Shown: positions 20,270-33,930, counted from the first letter of the stretch. The stretch: 64,000 nt of DNA from Ditylenchus dipsaci (GCA_004194705.1 SADC01000088.1:124001-188000), one strand, 5' to 3'. A program made the numbers and translations. Notes: generated by a model from the letters alone, not told the origin.

Positions 20270-23200
20270 GTATGAAGTTATCTAGAGGAAAACGGTGATG
20301 GCTATAATTAACCAGCTTTTTTTGGATTAACGGACTGAGGTGCTGCTATCAAACTATGCCTCTACCTCTAGATGCTGAAAGAGACAAGAAAAAGGAACAA
20401 CACAGCACTATTGTAGTTGAACAACATCTTAGTAGAAAAAAAACAAAGCACGGATTTTTAACGGGTTTAGCAAACTGGAGGCTGATGTGATCATTAGTGA
20501 ATATACTTTAAATTGCAAGTTAGTCCACGATAAAAACCTTATTTAGACTAATCAGCAGTGGATGCATTAATGGAGGAGCAACAAAGATTTAATGCCCCAC
20601 AGGGCTGCCCTACCCCTTAGGCTGGCCAATAAACACAAACAAATGGCAACCATATATGATAAGATTACTGCCCCATCAACAACAATTCAGTGTTCTTTTC
20701 TCCTACCCAAAATGGTGGGAATAGGCAGTGTTGTGGGTGGAATTGGGCAAGCAAGGATTATCCTCACTCCAACCCACAATTAATTGCCGGGAATCAAATT
20801 TTGGCAGAGATAAAAATTTTAGTAAATCAGTTTCGGGCAATTTTTATGTGGAAAAGTGACGGATAACAAGATTATAATGCTAGGATTGATTTAAAGACTT
20901 CAAACCTAATTTTACTATAATGAACAAGAAATATTTTAAAAACTCGAAAAAACCTTCAGTACTTTTATTGGATATACGCTGCTGATTAATATCACAAGAC
21001 AAACAAATAAATCGAGCGGTCAAAACAAGGTGTCCAGTCTTAAGAACTTGATCCCCCATGCATAGAATATGCGTTCTAGATTTGTATCAAAGACAGCCCA
21101 AAGTTTTTTTCGCAGGAAAAGGACAAATCTGATATCAATGCCGTAATCTACTTTTTATTTTAGACAAATTGGTTTTTTTAACTTCGACTTTCCTATTTAA
21201 ATAATTAGTCAAAAAAGCAACCTTGCCTAAATTTAAAAATAGGGAAAACCGGAGCTCGGACATCAAAATTATAAACTAAAAGACATTTGACGCTACTCGC
21301 TTAAAACCTAAATTATTAGGGGGTGTAGGGGGGGGGGGGGGGTGGTGGTCGGTCGGTTCGTAATACCGAGTAGCGCGGACGCTTTTGTAAAAAACAGGGC
21401 ATTTTGTCAAAAATTAGTATTTTTACCCAGTGATTACTGGGTTTGAGTACCAAAAATAAGGTTTTTTACGTAAAATCTCAAAAACTATAAAGATTTCGGG
21501 TCTCAAATAAAAGACAAATATTAAACAAGTAAAAACGTTTTGGATTCTTGGGTAAAACTTACTGATATCAAATTCGTCATTTTCTTTTTAATTGAAAAAC
21601 CCATGCGCATCCTGGGATTTCCAACATTTTCCAAGCCGCATTTTTAGTCTTTGATGCAATTTCTAATGTCGCAATTGTAATCAAAACAAATGGGCAAATT
21701 AACACTCCATAAATCGCTTAAAAGACAACACCAAAAAGCAATAAAGAAAAAAGAGATGACAATAAATTAGGAGCGGAAGAATAATGGCTGGCGGTGTGCA
21801 GCAGGACCAGTAGATAATAAGTGAGCGAGAAAATTATAGATATAAAATTTCTCAAGTCTCCAAATGGACGCCGAGATTAGTGTGGTGGTGGAAGGGCAGG
21901 GCGAGAAAGGCCCACTAATCTTCTTCTTCTCTCTCTCTGTTCCTATTCTTGTGCCCCAACACCCATAAACACAACGATATATCACCCTCTACCCACTTAT
22001 CACAGAGAATAAATCTTTTGCTTTGCCTTCCCTCCTCATTAAACACCAATCAATCTTCCACCCCTTCTCCATTGTTGTAGTAGCAGTGATAAATGCAGCT
22101 GTAATTGCTGGCTCTTAAGAAGCTGAATGGCCGCAACTCAGAAATTTCGAAGGATATCTGGGATGGGTCGTAAAATTACTCCTTCTATCTTTTTTCAAGT
22201 GGATATAAAAAAATTCACTGAAAACTTTTCTTCGCAATTTGGCAGGCGTAAGGAATTGGGAATGAATGAATCAAAAAAGTATCTAAGAATCTTCAGAAAC
22301 TCAGTCTTTTTGCCGAAAGGATGAATTTTCTTCATTTTTAGAAGCGACTGATAAAATTGGAACCCTTAAAATTTTTGGATTATACTGGCGAAACAATTTC
22401 GATAAAAGAAAAACTCAAAAATTTGAGGTAAAAAATAGTCGGATGCTAGGCGGGGACGAGCTTTGAGGGGTGCCTTATAAAAGGACTCAACTACTCTAGC
22501 TGACTCACAAAATATCAAGAATACAGCTGAAAAACGGGCAAGGGTCAGCCGAACTAATACCGATCTTCTAACACCTAAAAATTTTAGGCACGAAAATAGT
22601 ACTAAAGTCTTATAGTTTGACTTTCAGCTGAGCTGCAGCCAAAAGCCACATTATTGCAAACCCTATTGAGTAAGGCAGTAAATGAGCAAAAGGTTGGTTG
22701 GCTGAGTCTTCTCCCCCTTCTCCAAATTTGGGTGGATGTCCCGCAGAGATGACTGTCTTTGTCTCTTGCTGGCCTCTTCTCGCCTCGCTGCTGCTCATTA
22801 ATCGATTGGAGGGAACCAGTGGAAGCAGCAGTGAGAACCACTAGAAGAAAAGGGAAAGAAAAGAAATGGTTCAGCAGTAGCCATAATGCACAACAACATC
22901 ACAGCTCGTAAATTTAGGGTTATGCACTACTAACACTTCAACCACACTACACCACCAAATGGCTCTTTCTCTGCTGGTCATGGTGGTCAAAGGCATGAGC
23001 AGAGAGAGAAAGGAATTGGGGTTACATGACGGAGGCGCAGGCATGATTAGTGGCTATTTAGTCAACTACTGCCCACCACCTATCAAATTAGGCAAATTAG
23101 CTTTCTAGGGTGCATATTACATCAACATCAAAACTTTCGCTAAGAAAAGTGAAGAAAAAAGACAAATTAATTTTTATAAAATTTTATGATCTATCAGTGT

Positions 23201-23750
23201 AACTTTGATATTTTATGAGCCCCTGTATACCGTATTTTTTCTAACTGCACCCCTGAAGAAAAATTGTGTTAATGACATTGCGTTTTAAGATACCCTTTAA
23301 AGACTGCTCAAAGGCTAGTGACCCCTCATTTTTCAGCTCATTTTTCTGCCTAGAAAATCAGGGCCAACTTGCCTAGGAGCAGTCTTCAAAGCCCAAAACC
23401 CAAGAATATTGTTTTTCAGGAGGGGAGCAATTCGAGAAAATACAATAAATTGTCTAAAGCTAAGTCGAAATTTTCAAGTCAGCGGGACTTTAAAAGTTCC
23501 AAAGTCGGCTCACAATATTAGGACAGAGCTATCCACACCACCAAGGCAGTCAGTTAATGTGAGAGTGCGGGAACACAGCTTTGATGCTGTCCCTCTGCTG
23601 TTTCGAGTGCTCTACCCTTCTCTGTTTACTGTTGGAGTGGACAGCTGGGAGAAGAGCACCCTTGTTTTGCTGGTTGCCGTAATTCAATATATAACAAGCC
23701 AAATTAATCGTCCACTTATTGGGCTGTAAAAAGGTCAGGTCAATGAGAAC
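20270..23750. other. Intergenic region with higher-complexity islands
   Basis: Three islands stand out from the AT-rich background by balanced composition and lack of repeats: about 20560-20790, 21750-22120 and 22610-23110, plus 23480-23730. They contain open frames on both strands but no protein I recognise. Position upstream of Ror makes promoters, enhancers or unrecognised 5' exons possible. A G run and GT-rich tract lie near 21320-21350, and a repeat shared with 62990-63165 at 21420-21600. Confidence 0.4.
22617..22855 (-). CDS. Possible exon, unrecognised
   Basis: About 80 open codons on the minus strand after a TTCTAG acceptor at 22844. One frame ends in a hydrophobic segment (S-I-G-F-A-I-M-W-L-L-A-A-A). 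A second minus-strand frame is also open, and no homologue comes to mind. It could be a 5' exon of Ror or a noncoding island. Confidence 0.18.
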
Positions 23751-23756
23751 AACTAC

Positions 23757-23945
23757 GTTGAGTTGTAATCGCCATACTGAACATTATCTTCGCCAGCCGG
23801 CTCAATGAATAGCCCGTCATCGTAGGGTTTTGGAGCCATTGGTCCCTGGTCTGGTTGTTGTTGCACTGAAGTTGAATTTAGCTTGGGTGCTGTATGTGAC
23901 CTCTTTTTGTTGGAGCCATTTGCAGAATGAATATGGTTGCTCGCT
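23757..23945 (-). CDS. Candidate upstream Ror exon
   Basis: Bounded by a TTTTTTCAG acceptor and an AAC|GTAGTT donor (a TAG stop follows immediately if unspliced). The frame encodes hydrophilic text: N-G-S-N-K-K-R-S-H-T-A-P-K-L, V-Q-Q-Q-P-D-Q-G-P, then D-D-G-L-F-I-E-P-A-G-E-D and Y-G-D-Y-N-S-T. Composition resembles an extracellular linker like the other Ror linker exons and lies on the same strand, upstream of the Ig exon. The join is not shown by any sequence here. It might instead be the last exon of another minus-strand gene. Confidence 0.35.
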
Positions 23946-23988
23946 CTGAAAAAAGGTAATATATATAGACTGGTTGCAAGTTTATATA

Positions 23989-24730
23989 CAGGGTGGATCA
24001 AGGAATTCCCGGTTTTGAAATGGCTATATTTATTTCTAGGTCGTTTTTCGAAACTTTGTTTTTACAGATCGATCTTTCTTGCCAACAATATTTTTGGGGA
24101 AACAAGATTATTGCCTTTGCCCTTCAGAGCCTACCCAGAAACCATGACCAAAACTAGAGGAGAGACTAAGCGAAATTGTGTCTTCGACATCATATACCAA
24201 AAAAGATTGTCGGTAGGACAATTGGCTCAAATTGAAAAATCCCCTCAAAAGACTGAATCACCCCCCCCCCCTCAAAGTTACTTTTTTCACCATCAAATTT
24301 TATAGTTCCATTTTTCTTTAAATTTTGTCATCATTTTTTAAATATATGTAGTTCTGAATAATGTAGCTCTGGATCTTGCTTTCTAATGAGCTATCAAACT
24401 CTGCTGGGTAGTTGATAAGGTAGAGATCAAGATCTCTACCAAGGTCAAGAGGTTTCAAAACGAGAAAAACCCTTTTTTAACCTCTTGACCTCTACATTTC
24501 TGCAATTACCCAGCGGAGTTTGATATCTCGTCAGAAAGCTTAATTCAAGACATGCAAGAAAACAGAAAAATTTAAAAAAATTACAAAATTTAAAGAACAA
24601 TGGCAATATGAAATTGAGGGTGAAAAAAAAAGTAAATTTGAGGGGGGAATTCAGTCTTTTGATAAGGGATTTCAGCTACAGCCAAGAAAAATTGATCTGT
24701 AAAAACAAAATTTTGAAAAGACCGGAAAAA
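23989..24730. repeat. CAGGGTGGATC-ended composite fold-back
   Basis: The left end CAGGGTGGATCAAGGAATTC follows TA. Internal arms match in inverse: AAAAGACTGAATC near 24250 with GAATTCAGTCTTTTGA near 24648, and AGAGGTCAAGAGG blocks in the centre. The outer right terminus could not be found. Confidence 0.45.
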
Positions 24731-26924
24731 GCCAAAAAAAACTTTCTATAGTCTTTGTCTGAAGCTCTTTTTTAGTTATCACCAATTGTCAAGCGGACTT
24801 AAAAAAAAGTCCTCAAACGTTGTAGAAAAAAGCTAAATTAGAACCTAATTACAAGCTAACGAAAGCAATAAGATAGGCTGGGTGGTCATAAATATTGCGG
24901 AAATTTTGTATAAAAATAAGCACAAACTAAATAAGCAGCTAAATTGGGTTGCTCACTTTAATTTTGGATCGAAACTCACAATGACTAATTTGTGCTAGCA
25001 AAACCAGATTGCCTTAAGCAAAGAGCACTTGCATGCAAGCATTTTCAAGTACCTTTCTTGCCATCCCTCACCCACTTCTAATCGAGGCAAACTTGAATAG
25101 GTCGCAAATTTGTGTTTGTGCTCAATCAGTGCACTCACAATCACATCAAACAAATAGCGGCGATATAGAACCTAGCTGCTGAATACATACTAGAAAATGT
25201 GTGGGAAAAACACAATTTTTTTAACACCAATACATTCTCATGCATTACCATTACCGCTTCATCAATCTATTAAAAAACAGTCAGCAAAGACAAAAAAAAT
25301 CAAATACCAATGTAAAGGAATTCCACTTACTCATATGAGAAACAATAATGAACAACATTAGGAATTTTTAGAAAGTTACTAAATGTTTAACTGCCAGATA
25401 TTTCAAAGCCATTAAGTCTCGGTATAGTGTAGCTAGCTCGCGTAGAATCGAAAACAACAAGAAGTTTAACCTTGAAATTCCGTTTTTACTCTGATAGAAG
25501 CCTTACCCAAAAATGGTATTTTGGAAATTATTCTTCTCATTTTCGACCGACTTTCGGTTTTAAGCCTAAATTTGGTATATAACATGCATCGGAAAAAAGT
25601 TGGTCGAAAATAATTTTCAGAAATACCACTTTGGGGAGGGCTTCTATCAGATATAATACTGTATGCGATCTTTTCTGAATTTTCTTTTTTCATATACCGT
25701 ATTCATTAATTGCTAAGTACGACTTATTCGAAATCGTGTTTTTGTCATTGTATTTTCGACCCATTTTCGGACACTGCTGTGTGGTATGTTGCCAGCTGTA
25801 TTACAGGGGGCCCAAGAAATTCGAAAATTTGGAAAATTCGGAGTTTTTTCTGACTTCTGTCAAAAATATTTTTTTTTGTGATTTGATTTGTTCCTAAATC
25901 AGAATAATCCCCCCCCCCCCCAATCTTCGATGATCGCACTCAAGCTAACAACCGAGTCTTTTATGACGTTGAATCGAACTGAAAAATATATTTCCAGAAT
26001 CTTTGTAACAAATTTGAGGTAAAAACTATTTCATGCATTCACGCATCAAAGAAAACCCCTCCAGTTTTGTATATCGCTAGTACGACCATAATAAATAATC
26101 CGTGAACCTCGCCTAGATGATCACTATCTACTCCGACTTTGACTAGCGTAAAAATGTTTATGTAACCAGCAAAAAGCTGTTAAACTAGTAAGGATACTAG
26201 AATACACGCCAACAAACAGAACACAACATATGGATCTACCCTTAACTTCTTGACCAAACTATTAGCTGGCCAAGTAATAGTTAGCTGTACAGCCCTAAAT
26301 CATAGGTTTATTGTTATGGCCCAGCCAGCGGTTAATTGCATCAGGGAGATGAACCATCTGCCAAAATGTTGTTGTCCACCCCAAAACTGGCATTTGATTC
26401 AATTTTAGGGTGGAGAGGAAGCCATTAAAATTCGGCTAGTAGGCCCATTCAACAAGGAGAGGATATTCAGGCATGGTGCCTTTCTCTACTGCCGCTAGCA
26501 ATTGCTTCCCAAATCCACGAGTTTATTTTTTTTTCTCCACTAACACAACGAAAAAACAGCCAGTGTAGTAGCGGCTATAGCATTAGTAGTAGGTTTGAAA
26601 AGATTTTGGAACACGCCATCCTTCTCACTAATTTGCTTTTTCTAGGCCAAATATTGGGTTTACGTATACGTTTGGGTGCTAATTAAAATAGGCCAAAACT
26701 GATAAGACTTATCCCCCTCTGTCATATGTTTTGGCAACAACAAAAAGGGGATTTTTAACTATGATTAGAGCAATCGAAAAGTTTAGCTGCTAAGGCCAGA
26801 ATAACGTAAAACCAGGATTGGGCATAAGCTTCAATTATTATTCAGATTTTTTCAGCGATTTTTAAGGCTAAAAGAAAGTTCGAATAAGCTTTTGCAGGGT
26901 CTTATCTCAAATTGGTACTTGCAT
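24731..26924. other. Intergenic, no gene seen
   Basis: AT-rich spacer with a microhomopolymer run at 25908-25921 and a higher-complexity island at about 26100-26700. Inverted blocks GGAAATTATT / AATAATTTTC near 25515-25625 mark another decayed fold-back. No exon supported. Confidence 0.4.
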
Positions 26925-27575
26925 ATTGGCATTTTTGCACATTTTGTAAATCGTGTTAAATGACTTCTAAGTAATTTTTATATGCTTAAAACGATTAAAA
27001 AGTTGTTTTCTGACACTTTTCCACGTAAAAAATAGATTTTTGAAAAAAATTCTTTGGCCAAAATAAGACTTATTGCCTTGGGGGACCAAGGCAAAACCTT
27101 GTATTAAGGATTCTACCGCGTTTTGGTCACTGGAACTGGGCAAAAAGAGTCTCTTTATGCATTTTTGATCAAGAGTCTTGCTCGGAATTATGTCTAAGGA
27201 AGTGCGCGCGCATCTCTAACCAACCAAGCCCCTGCGCCGAAGGGGACAGGGGGCTTGGTTGCTTGGGGTTGAGATGCGCACACCCACATACCTTAGACAC
27301 AATACTCGAAAGTGACTCTGGATGCATAAATGTATGCATACCAGAGTTTCTTTGCGGTAGGCCCCAGTCAACAAAACTATGGTTCAATTCATCTTTTTGT
27401 GGTATCCAGGTACCCTTCAGGTTGGATTGCCTTGGGGACAAGGCAAAAAATTTTGTTTTTCAAAAAAAACGATTTTTGTGTGGAAAAGTGTCAGAAAATG
27501 ACTTTCTATCGTTTTAGCACATAAAGTTACTTAGGAGTCGTTTAAACATGATTACAAATTAGTAAAAAATGAAAA
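26925..27575. mobile_element. Fold-back repeat family P, copy 1
   Basis: The arms GACTTCTAAGTAATTTTTATA (left) and TAAAGTTACTTAGGAGTC (right) enclose CCTTGGGGGACCAAGG-type blocks, a conserved AGAGTCTCTTTATGCAT / GGATGCATAAATG region and a GC-rich hairpin (about 27225-27260, AACCAAGCC...GGCTTGGTT). A near-complete second copy is at 34155-34870, with partial ones at 48460-48760 and 55340-55540. Confidence 0.65.
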
Positions 27576-29926
27576 AAAGCCGTGGTTTTTAGCATGCTTT
27601 TTTCACATTTTTAGTCTGTCCGGGTCTAGCCAAAAAAATTCACGAAAAATGCCCAGTTGGGAGTATAAGAAACGGCACAAGAAATAGTGGTTGAAAAATA
27701 AAAAACTTGCGCAAATTAGAAGCACTAATACTTTTTCTAGTTTTTAGTGAGCTAAAAATGAAGTATTTGCATTAATAAATTAGTGCAATTTTATTTCTGC
27801 AAAAGAGACTGAAAGTAGGGGGTAATGCTTGGATGCACTTAAATGGATAAGGGCAGACAAGCTAAGGTATTCTTTACTGTGGCACTATCTGTCTGGCTCA
27901 AACAGAGGTGGTATGAGTGTTTCAATGGGTGTGTAAGAACACTGCTTAAGCTGTTGACAAGCTAAAAGTGTTTGCTTGGCTATATAAGAAGGTAGAAGTT
28001 TTTTTTTAACGGAAGTTGCTATTTCAGTAAATAAAGCTGGGACTTAGGAATGTGTTTCAAAAAATTCATATATTTGGAAACGTAAAGACGAACATTTGCG
28101 CAATTAGCATGTGAGAATAATTGCGCAACACCAATTACTTTAAAACTCATACTATTTAGTATTTTTCTAAAAATAAAGCGGGTAGAAACAAGGCCTGCGC
28201 CAATCAAAATAATTATTTGTGTACGTTTTTCGACTACACCAAAAAAAATAAGACTTTTACCGCGTGTTTTAAAAGTTCCGTTTTTTTAAGCAGCTAGTTA
28301 TGCATAAAATTTATGTAAAATTTATATTCCAATATATCATCTTCAAAATGGTGTATAAGCTTTATAATTTGGAAAATAAAATTATTTAAAAAATCGCAAA
28401 AGAAAAGAGACACCAAAATAGAATCTTTCAGGAATTTTTTTGAGTAAAAGTTAAAGCAAGCTAAAATCAAGCACTTTGTGCATCTATAACAAAATCGGTT
28501 ATGGTCATTTTTAGCGCTGGCTAAGGGCTTCTCAATTTATGTCACAGTTTTATTTTTGATTTTGTTATGCCTGAGATATAACCTTTAAAAAATAGAAAAA
28601 ATTTAAAAAGTCGAAAAAACTGAACAATAAAAATTTCGTTTGAAAATATTTTTTCCCGAAAATGCTCAAGTTGCTATGAAACTGTTTTTCGATAACCCTA
28701 GCACCCGACAATCCGGTAACAGGAACCATAAGTAAGTTCATTCATCTATGAATTCGCGGGTAACTTCCACCAGCTGCCAAATTTCTTAGTAATTATTAGT
28801 GAGTCTAATCCCTGTTCACCCAATTCCCGCTGTTCATTCCAGCAAACAACCATCATCTTCTTTTCTATACACATAATTCCCTGTAAGAATTCAAGTGCAG
28901 CAACTCAAACAATAAAGAAAGAGAGCGGACAAGGAAACTTGAGCCAACTTAAACAGCCAGCTTTATAGAACTACAAAATGGTCAATACAGACAATGATCA
29001 TGGCTATCATCAAAGCGAAATACAGAAATACACAGAGGGTTAATCAATTTCCATCCGATTGGCTTCTCAAAAATGGCACAATACACTCAAAAAAAAATTT
29101 CAAAAGCGAAAAATGTTGATGAACACAAGCATTCTATCCTGTCTCTTTGACTTTTCGCCGCCGACATAAACAGGGGAAAGACTGGAGCAGGCGAAGAGGA
29201 AGCTGCTTAGGGCGACCAAAAATAATAACCTGAAGGAAATATGAATAACGTTATTTATTCTGCAGGACCCAGCCATTGAGTTGAAGAATTTGAGGACGAC
29301 TTGAGAGTGCTCAGTCGCATCAAATGTCAGTAGCTGCTAGTGGCGGGGCAGTTGCTCGGTTGCCTAGTCTTAGATCATCACACACACTTATGAACTGATA
29401 GCTCGTAATAACAGCTAATATTGCCTGGACTTAGAGCAGGGGATTAGCCGAGCAATATTAGCTGTTTATAAACAAATTCTTTCAACGTTTTTTGCCTCTT
29501 TTTTTAAACGGCTAAGAAGGCAAAAAATTAGGAATCTAGAATGTGCGGTGAAAAAATAGTGGAGCAAATGGGTGACGTATAAACAAAGATAAGTTACACC
29601 TTTTTTTCAAATTCCTAAGATTTTTAATGAAATTTAGTATTTTGAAAAATTTCCCCTAAAAATAAAAGTGACGTAAACATGGTCGATTTTACATAAATTA
29701 TTTTTATTTTATTTAATTAATTGTTTGTAAGGGACTCACATACAAAATATGCAATTTTTGAAAATGAACGATAAGGTTTTAATATTGCCGAAATCTGCAA
29801 CAATTGGTTTGCATTAGTATAGGGTCAACGCTCAATTGAACGTGCCCTAATGCATCTCTCTCGTACGAGTTAGATCGACAATCAGCTGTACTTTCAGTTT
29901 TTCAGGTTTCGGTTTTAAGGGCTATA
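27576..29926. other. Intergenic, no gene seen
   Basis: Low-complexity sequence with a higher-complexity island at about 28720-29480 (CA- and AG-rich text, no long frame). Nothing else was recognised. Confidence 0.4.
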
Positions 29927-30142
29927 TAGGGTGGCGCAAAAAAAGATTCGGAAAATTTCGAAAATTTTGCGTAGGTAGCTACGTGCTGAGTCGAATACCC
30001 CAGGAAAATTGATAATGGTGATTAGCTACCCGTAAGCTCTTCGACACGAAACGAAAAGACACGAAAAGATGTGCATGAAAAACACCAAAAAAGAGGTTTC
30101 AGATGAAAAAAAAATTGTCCGAATTTTTTTTGAGCTACCCTG
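29927..30142. mobile_element. MITE with AGGGTGGCGCAAAA ends
   Basis: TAGGGTGGCGCAAAAAAAG on the left is mirrored imperfectly by TTTTTGAGCTACCCTG on the right, both next to TA. Subterminal GCGTAGGTAGCTACG text is shared with the copy at 38255-38500. Confidence 0.6.
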
Positions 30143-31285
30143 TAGATCATCAACATCAGGATTGTAAAAAAATTAATTAAGTAAAAAAATGCACACAGCC
30201 TACTAAGTATTAAACTTAGGCTGTGTTCATTGCAGTTAAAATCGATGTGATCTTTATTTTCAAATCATAATTTCCATGAGTTACTGAGAAAAAAAAAACT
30301 CAAATAGTAGGGATCTAGGAAACTGCAAAAAACTTCCAAAACTGCTTCAGGCAGTTGTTCGGCTTTTATAAAGGACGCCTGTATGTATCTGTGTGCACAT
30401 TTCAATAAAAATCTGTTTCCGCAACAAATTGTTGGTCAATGGCAACATAATTTGTCTTCTTCCAATTTGCTTTTTCCTTTGAAAAAAGAAAGTAGGCTAC
30501 TAATGAATGGGCAAGTAAGGTCCCCCTCTTCCCCGATGAATGTAAAGAATATTATGATTATGTTAATGGAATAAGAACCACAAATAAAATTAGAATTAGT
30601 AGACACACACAAGCAGCAGCTGAATCAATTGATGATTGTCCTCGAAAAACTTTTATACCTAACAAAAATTCAAATCTAGAAGGTGACCAGGCAAAACTTG
30701 GCACTTAATCAATGAACTAGCCAATGCAAGAAGTGACCTTTGGGAGGCAGGGCATTCTCCCGAGTACACAAACACTGCCTCTATTGTCCAACTAATACTA
30801 CTACAACACAAACACAAGCAAAGTTTGTAGTGCTAGGTGAGGGAAGACAATGGTGATGTTCCCCCCACAACCTGCAATACTTCCTACCATAGTCCACCAA
30901 CCCCTTTCCATTCTTTCAAGCATTCATTTACAGGGTGTACAACTGCTTTGATCCTGAAATTTCAAGGCATGTTTTGCGAAATGACTTTTCGCATTGAAAT
31001 TATGCTGCGCAAAAATTTTTCCGCACGTGATTCAGGCTCTTTTTGGTTTTCTCAAGCTTTTAGCTGCATGGTTGCCGGCGCCACTCGACAAACCGGACAC
31101 CGACACAGCGAGCAGAAAAAATCTAAAAACGGGCACTTTTCAACAAAAGCGGGCAGAAAAAAGCCAAAAGCTGGCACTTGAAATTATTTTTAATATGAAC
31201 TTAAAAAGCTAAAAGCGGGCTGAAAGAAGCTAAAATCGGGCAGAAAAAAGTCAGTCAAAATAACTAAGTAAGCGTTATCTAAGTA
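30143..31285. other. Intergenic island and composite repeat
   Basis: An island of balanced composition at about 30360-30930 is followed by CAGGGTGTACAACTG at 30933, the left end of another CAGGGTG element whose likely right end (CGCGCCACCCTG) lies at 31547. Plus-strand ORFs here are interrupted and unrecognised. Tandem AAAAGCGGGC units occur at 31140-31250. Confidence 0.4.
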
Positions 31286-31463
31286 CAGTCAAACTTCTTT
31301 ATAAGCTACACTCCATATAAGCTACACCTCCTTATAAGCTACACCTGAGTCCGTCCCAAATGGGGTATGTTCCGTATAATATACCCCCTTCATATAGCTA
31401 CACCTCTCTATAAGCTACATCTAGGATCGGTCCCGAGGTGTAGCTTATAGAGAAGTTTGACTG
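31286..31463. mobile_element. CAGTCAAACTTC-ended MITE
   Basis: CAGTCAAACTTCTTTATAAG at the left, its inverse CTTATAGAGAAGTTTGACTG at the right, TA on both sides. The body is built from TATAAGCTACACCTC repeats. Member of the CAGTC-TA family found at 37.5, 39.9, 41.1, 46.7, 49.0 and 58.3 kb. Confidence 0.8.
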
Positions 31464-31559
31464 TATGTATAAAGCTTAAAAATAACTATAAACTTTTTAA
31501 CAATATTTTTAGCAACACTAACATAAATCTATATCCTTTTTTTCGCGCCACCCTGTAGT

Positions 31560-32999
31560 GACCAGTTAGTACTCCAGTAAAAGAAGGACAAAAGGTTGTT
31601 GTTAGGGTAGCGGTCACTCCAACAACCAAATTACTAAATTCGGTGTGGCAGAGATTTGCTGAGCAGTTCAACAATGCTTGCAACCACCCCTTGCTCTTAA
31701 TGCACACTTAACAACAGCTCCACTAAAATTTTGATAAAGAAAGACAGAAAACGAATTTGTGGGCAGGATTGGAGAGTATTAAGTAAGAAATTTGAGAATG
31801 ACTTTGCTTTTGGCTACTCCCCCTCTACGGCTGCAAAAAGGTACATAATGGAGGTAGTAGGAGCGTTTAGGCATTGTTTGAGGCAAACAAGAAAATAGTT
31901 GTGCAAGGTGGTGGTGATGCAACCCAAACAAAGCATGCAGTCTTCTTTTCACTGCGCTTGCTTCTATTCTTGTAAGTAATTGTGGTGGTGGCGAGACTCT
32001 CAACAAAACTGCTGCTACTGCTGCAATTATGTGCAAACAATTTGGATTTGGGTTTGGAAGTGGAAAGACTATTTCTGTTAGTAGTGCAGCCAGCAGGATG
32101 ATCACAGTAATTGAAGTGACTGGACGGTTTAATCGAATTAACCAACCTAGTAATCACCAAACTATTTGCCTTGCTTGCTTATATTTTGAGTTGAGAGATA
32201 GTTAATTCGAAATTGTGAGTTGAAATCTTGTTTTACTTCAAATCAACATACCCATTGAATGTGATGCCAGTTTCGGGTTGATGATCAATTAGCAGCTAGA
32301 TGGATAGTGGGCAATTAATATGCTACTATTACTGCTGCTTCATCAAAACTGACCATGGATGATGGTGTGAAGAATACGCATGGAAAATTTATCTGAAATA
32401 GTTTTTGATATACAAATTATAATTACAGGACATAGTTATCTAGTGGCTCTTGAATTGAACCAATAATTTTCGGGTTCATCTACAAATACCATAGAATCGT
32501 TGATCAAACTGATTTTCCGGCTATGATTTTTTAAATTTTAATGTTGATTATGATAATCATGGTACTTTGATAACCTGCATCAATAGTTTAATAGGTTATT
32601 CTGAAAAAAACTAAAAAAATTATAGTCGAAAAATCGGTCACTTAAAAAAATAGGAAAGCGAGGGTAAGAGCAGAAGTACCGTCAAACGAAACAAAACAAC
32701 GCAAAAACAGAACCAGGATAAACATTTATTAAAAAAATAAAGTGAAACATTAAAGAGGGAGGAGACTTTATATACGCATCGCCTAGGGTCGAAGGTTTTA
32801 TTTCCCCGTGGTGCACACCCTATTTATTTTACTATACTTTTTGATCAGTTCACTGACTTCAAGGGCCAAAAACCATCGAGCAATCGATCGCAACTATTTT
32901 AGTAATTTTACTGTCAGCAAATGCCCTAATTCTGGGATTTCATACAAATGACAGACATGTGGAGGATGGCATAGAATTAGTCACCGTTATATGTTATTC
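31560..32999. other. Intergenic island, no gene assigned
   Basis: About 31560-32350 is unique-looking, with long minus-strand frames rich in Ser and Asn but no recognised motif or paired splice sites. The rest is AT-rich. Candidate regulatory DNA at most. Confidence 0.35.
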
Positions 33000-33380
33000 A
33001 AATTTTAGCTCTAACTACATCTCGCTTTTTCTCTGTATGATAGCTCAAATGAAAGCCTAGAATTTGGCCACAGTCTGGTATGAAGAAGGGGAGACTCGTA
33101 GAAAAAAGTCAGATAATATCAATCAAAACAGTCGAAGAAAAACCCCAAAAACCATCGATTTTCGAAAATTAAGAATATTTTAGCCTGTAGATAAGTCCTA
33201 GTAGGTGTGAAACCATGCACTGATAATTTCGTTGGATGGCCAAGAATGTGAGGATCATTTTGACACCAAACTTGTAAATAATGGGAGATAAAAACACAAT
33301 CTTTGCACCAATGGTAGTCGAGCCTGTGAGTTAGGCGATGCGTAAATAAAGTTTCTCCTCTTTGAAAATCACAATAAATT
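33000..33380 (-). repeat. tRNA-derived SINE-like repeat, copy 2
   Basis: Collinear with 3600-3960: ATGAAAGCC...AGAAT, ATTTTAGCCTGTA, AGTAGGTGTGAAACC, ATTTTGACACCAAACTTG and, on the minus strand, the B-box-like GGCTCGACTACC. The two copies differ by many substitutions, so the family is not recent. Confidence 0.5.
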
Positions 33381-33599
33381 AAAAAATAGCACACCATTTT
33401 AATTTTTTTTTGTTTTTTTCGTTCAACTACTTTCAGCTGTTCATCCGGCTTTCACGTTTAGCTTTCAGTTGTAGGCATCAAAATTAGACAGTCAAACGTG
33501 ACCATTATAGACAGGCTTTAAACAATAGCTATAAGCTAAGCTACAGTGAGGAAAGTTAAATTAATAAAATAGGGTAATTCGTCGACATATAAACCATAC

Positions 33600-33930
33600 T
33601 AATATTTACAAAATTTCAAAAATACAAAAAGAATGTTGAAAAGAAATATGAAAAATATTAAGGACAAATTCCAGCTGTCGGCAACAAATGCACATGCATT
33701 GCCAATACTCAATGAATGAGTGCTAAAGGAAGAAGCAGACAGCTCAACAAATAATGAAAAATTAAGTGAGAATGAGGTGGGGGGGACACTGGCTGCCACA
33801 AGGCCAAAGGCCACAATGGCACTGCTCTTTTCCTATTCTCACCTCTTCTCTAACAGCAATACCGCAGATAAAATTAGCTTAGACACAGATTTGAATGCGA
33901 GGTGAATTCAATTCTGTCTTGCTCTCTTGG
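33600..33930. other. Unique island
   Basis: Higher-complexity block with open frames on both strands (for example a minus-strand Ser/Phe-rich frame). No splice-site pairing or known motif. Possibly regulatory. Confidence 0.3.

Noticed and set aside
30837..31181. 114-codon plus-strand ORF
   Set aside because: It crosses from a unique island into the CAGGGTGTAC repeat at 30933, and the second half is repeat sequence.
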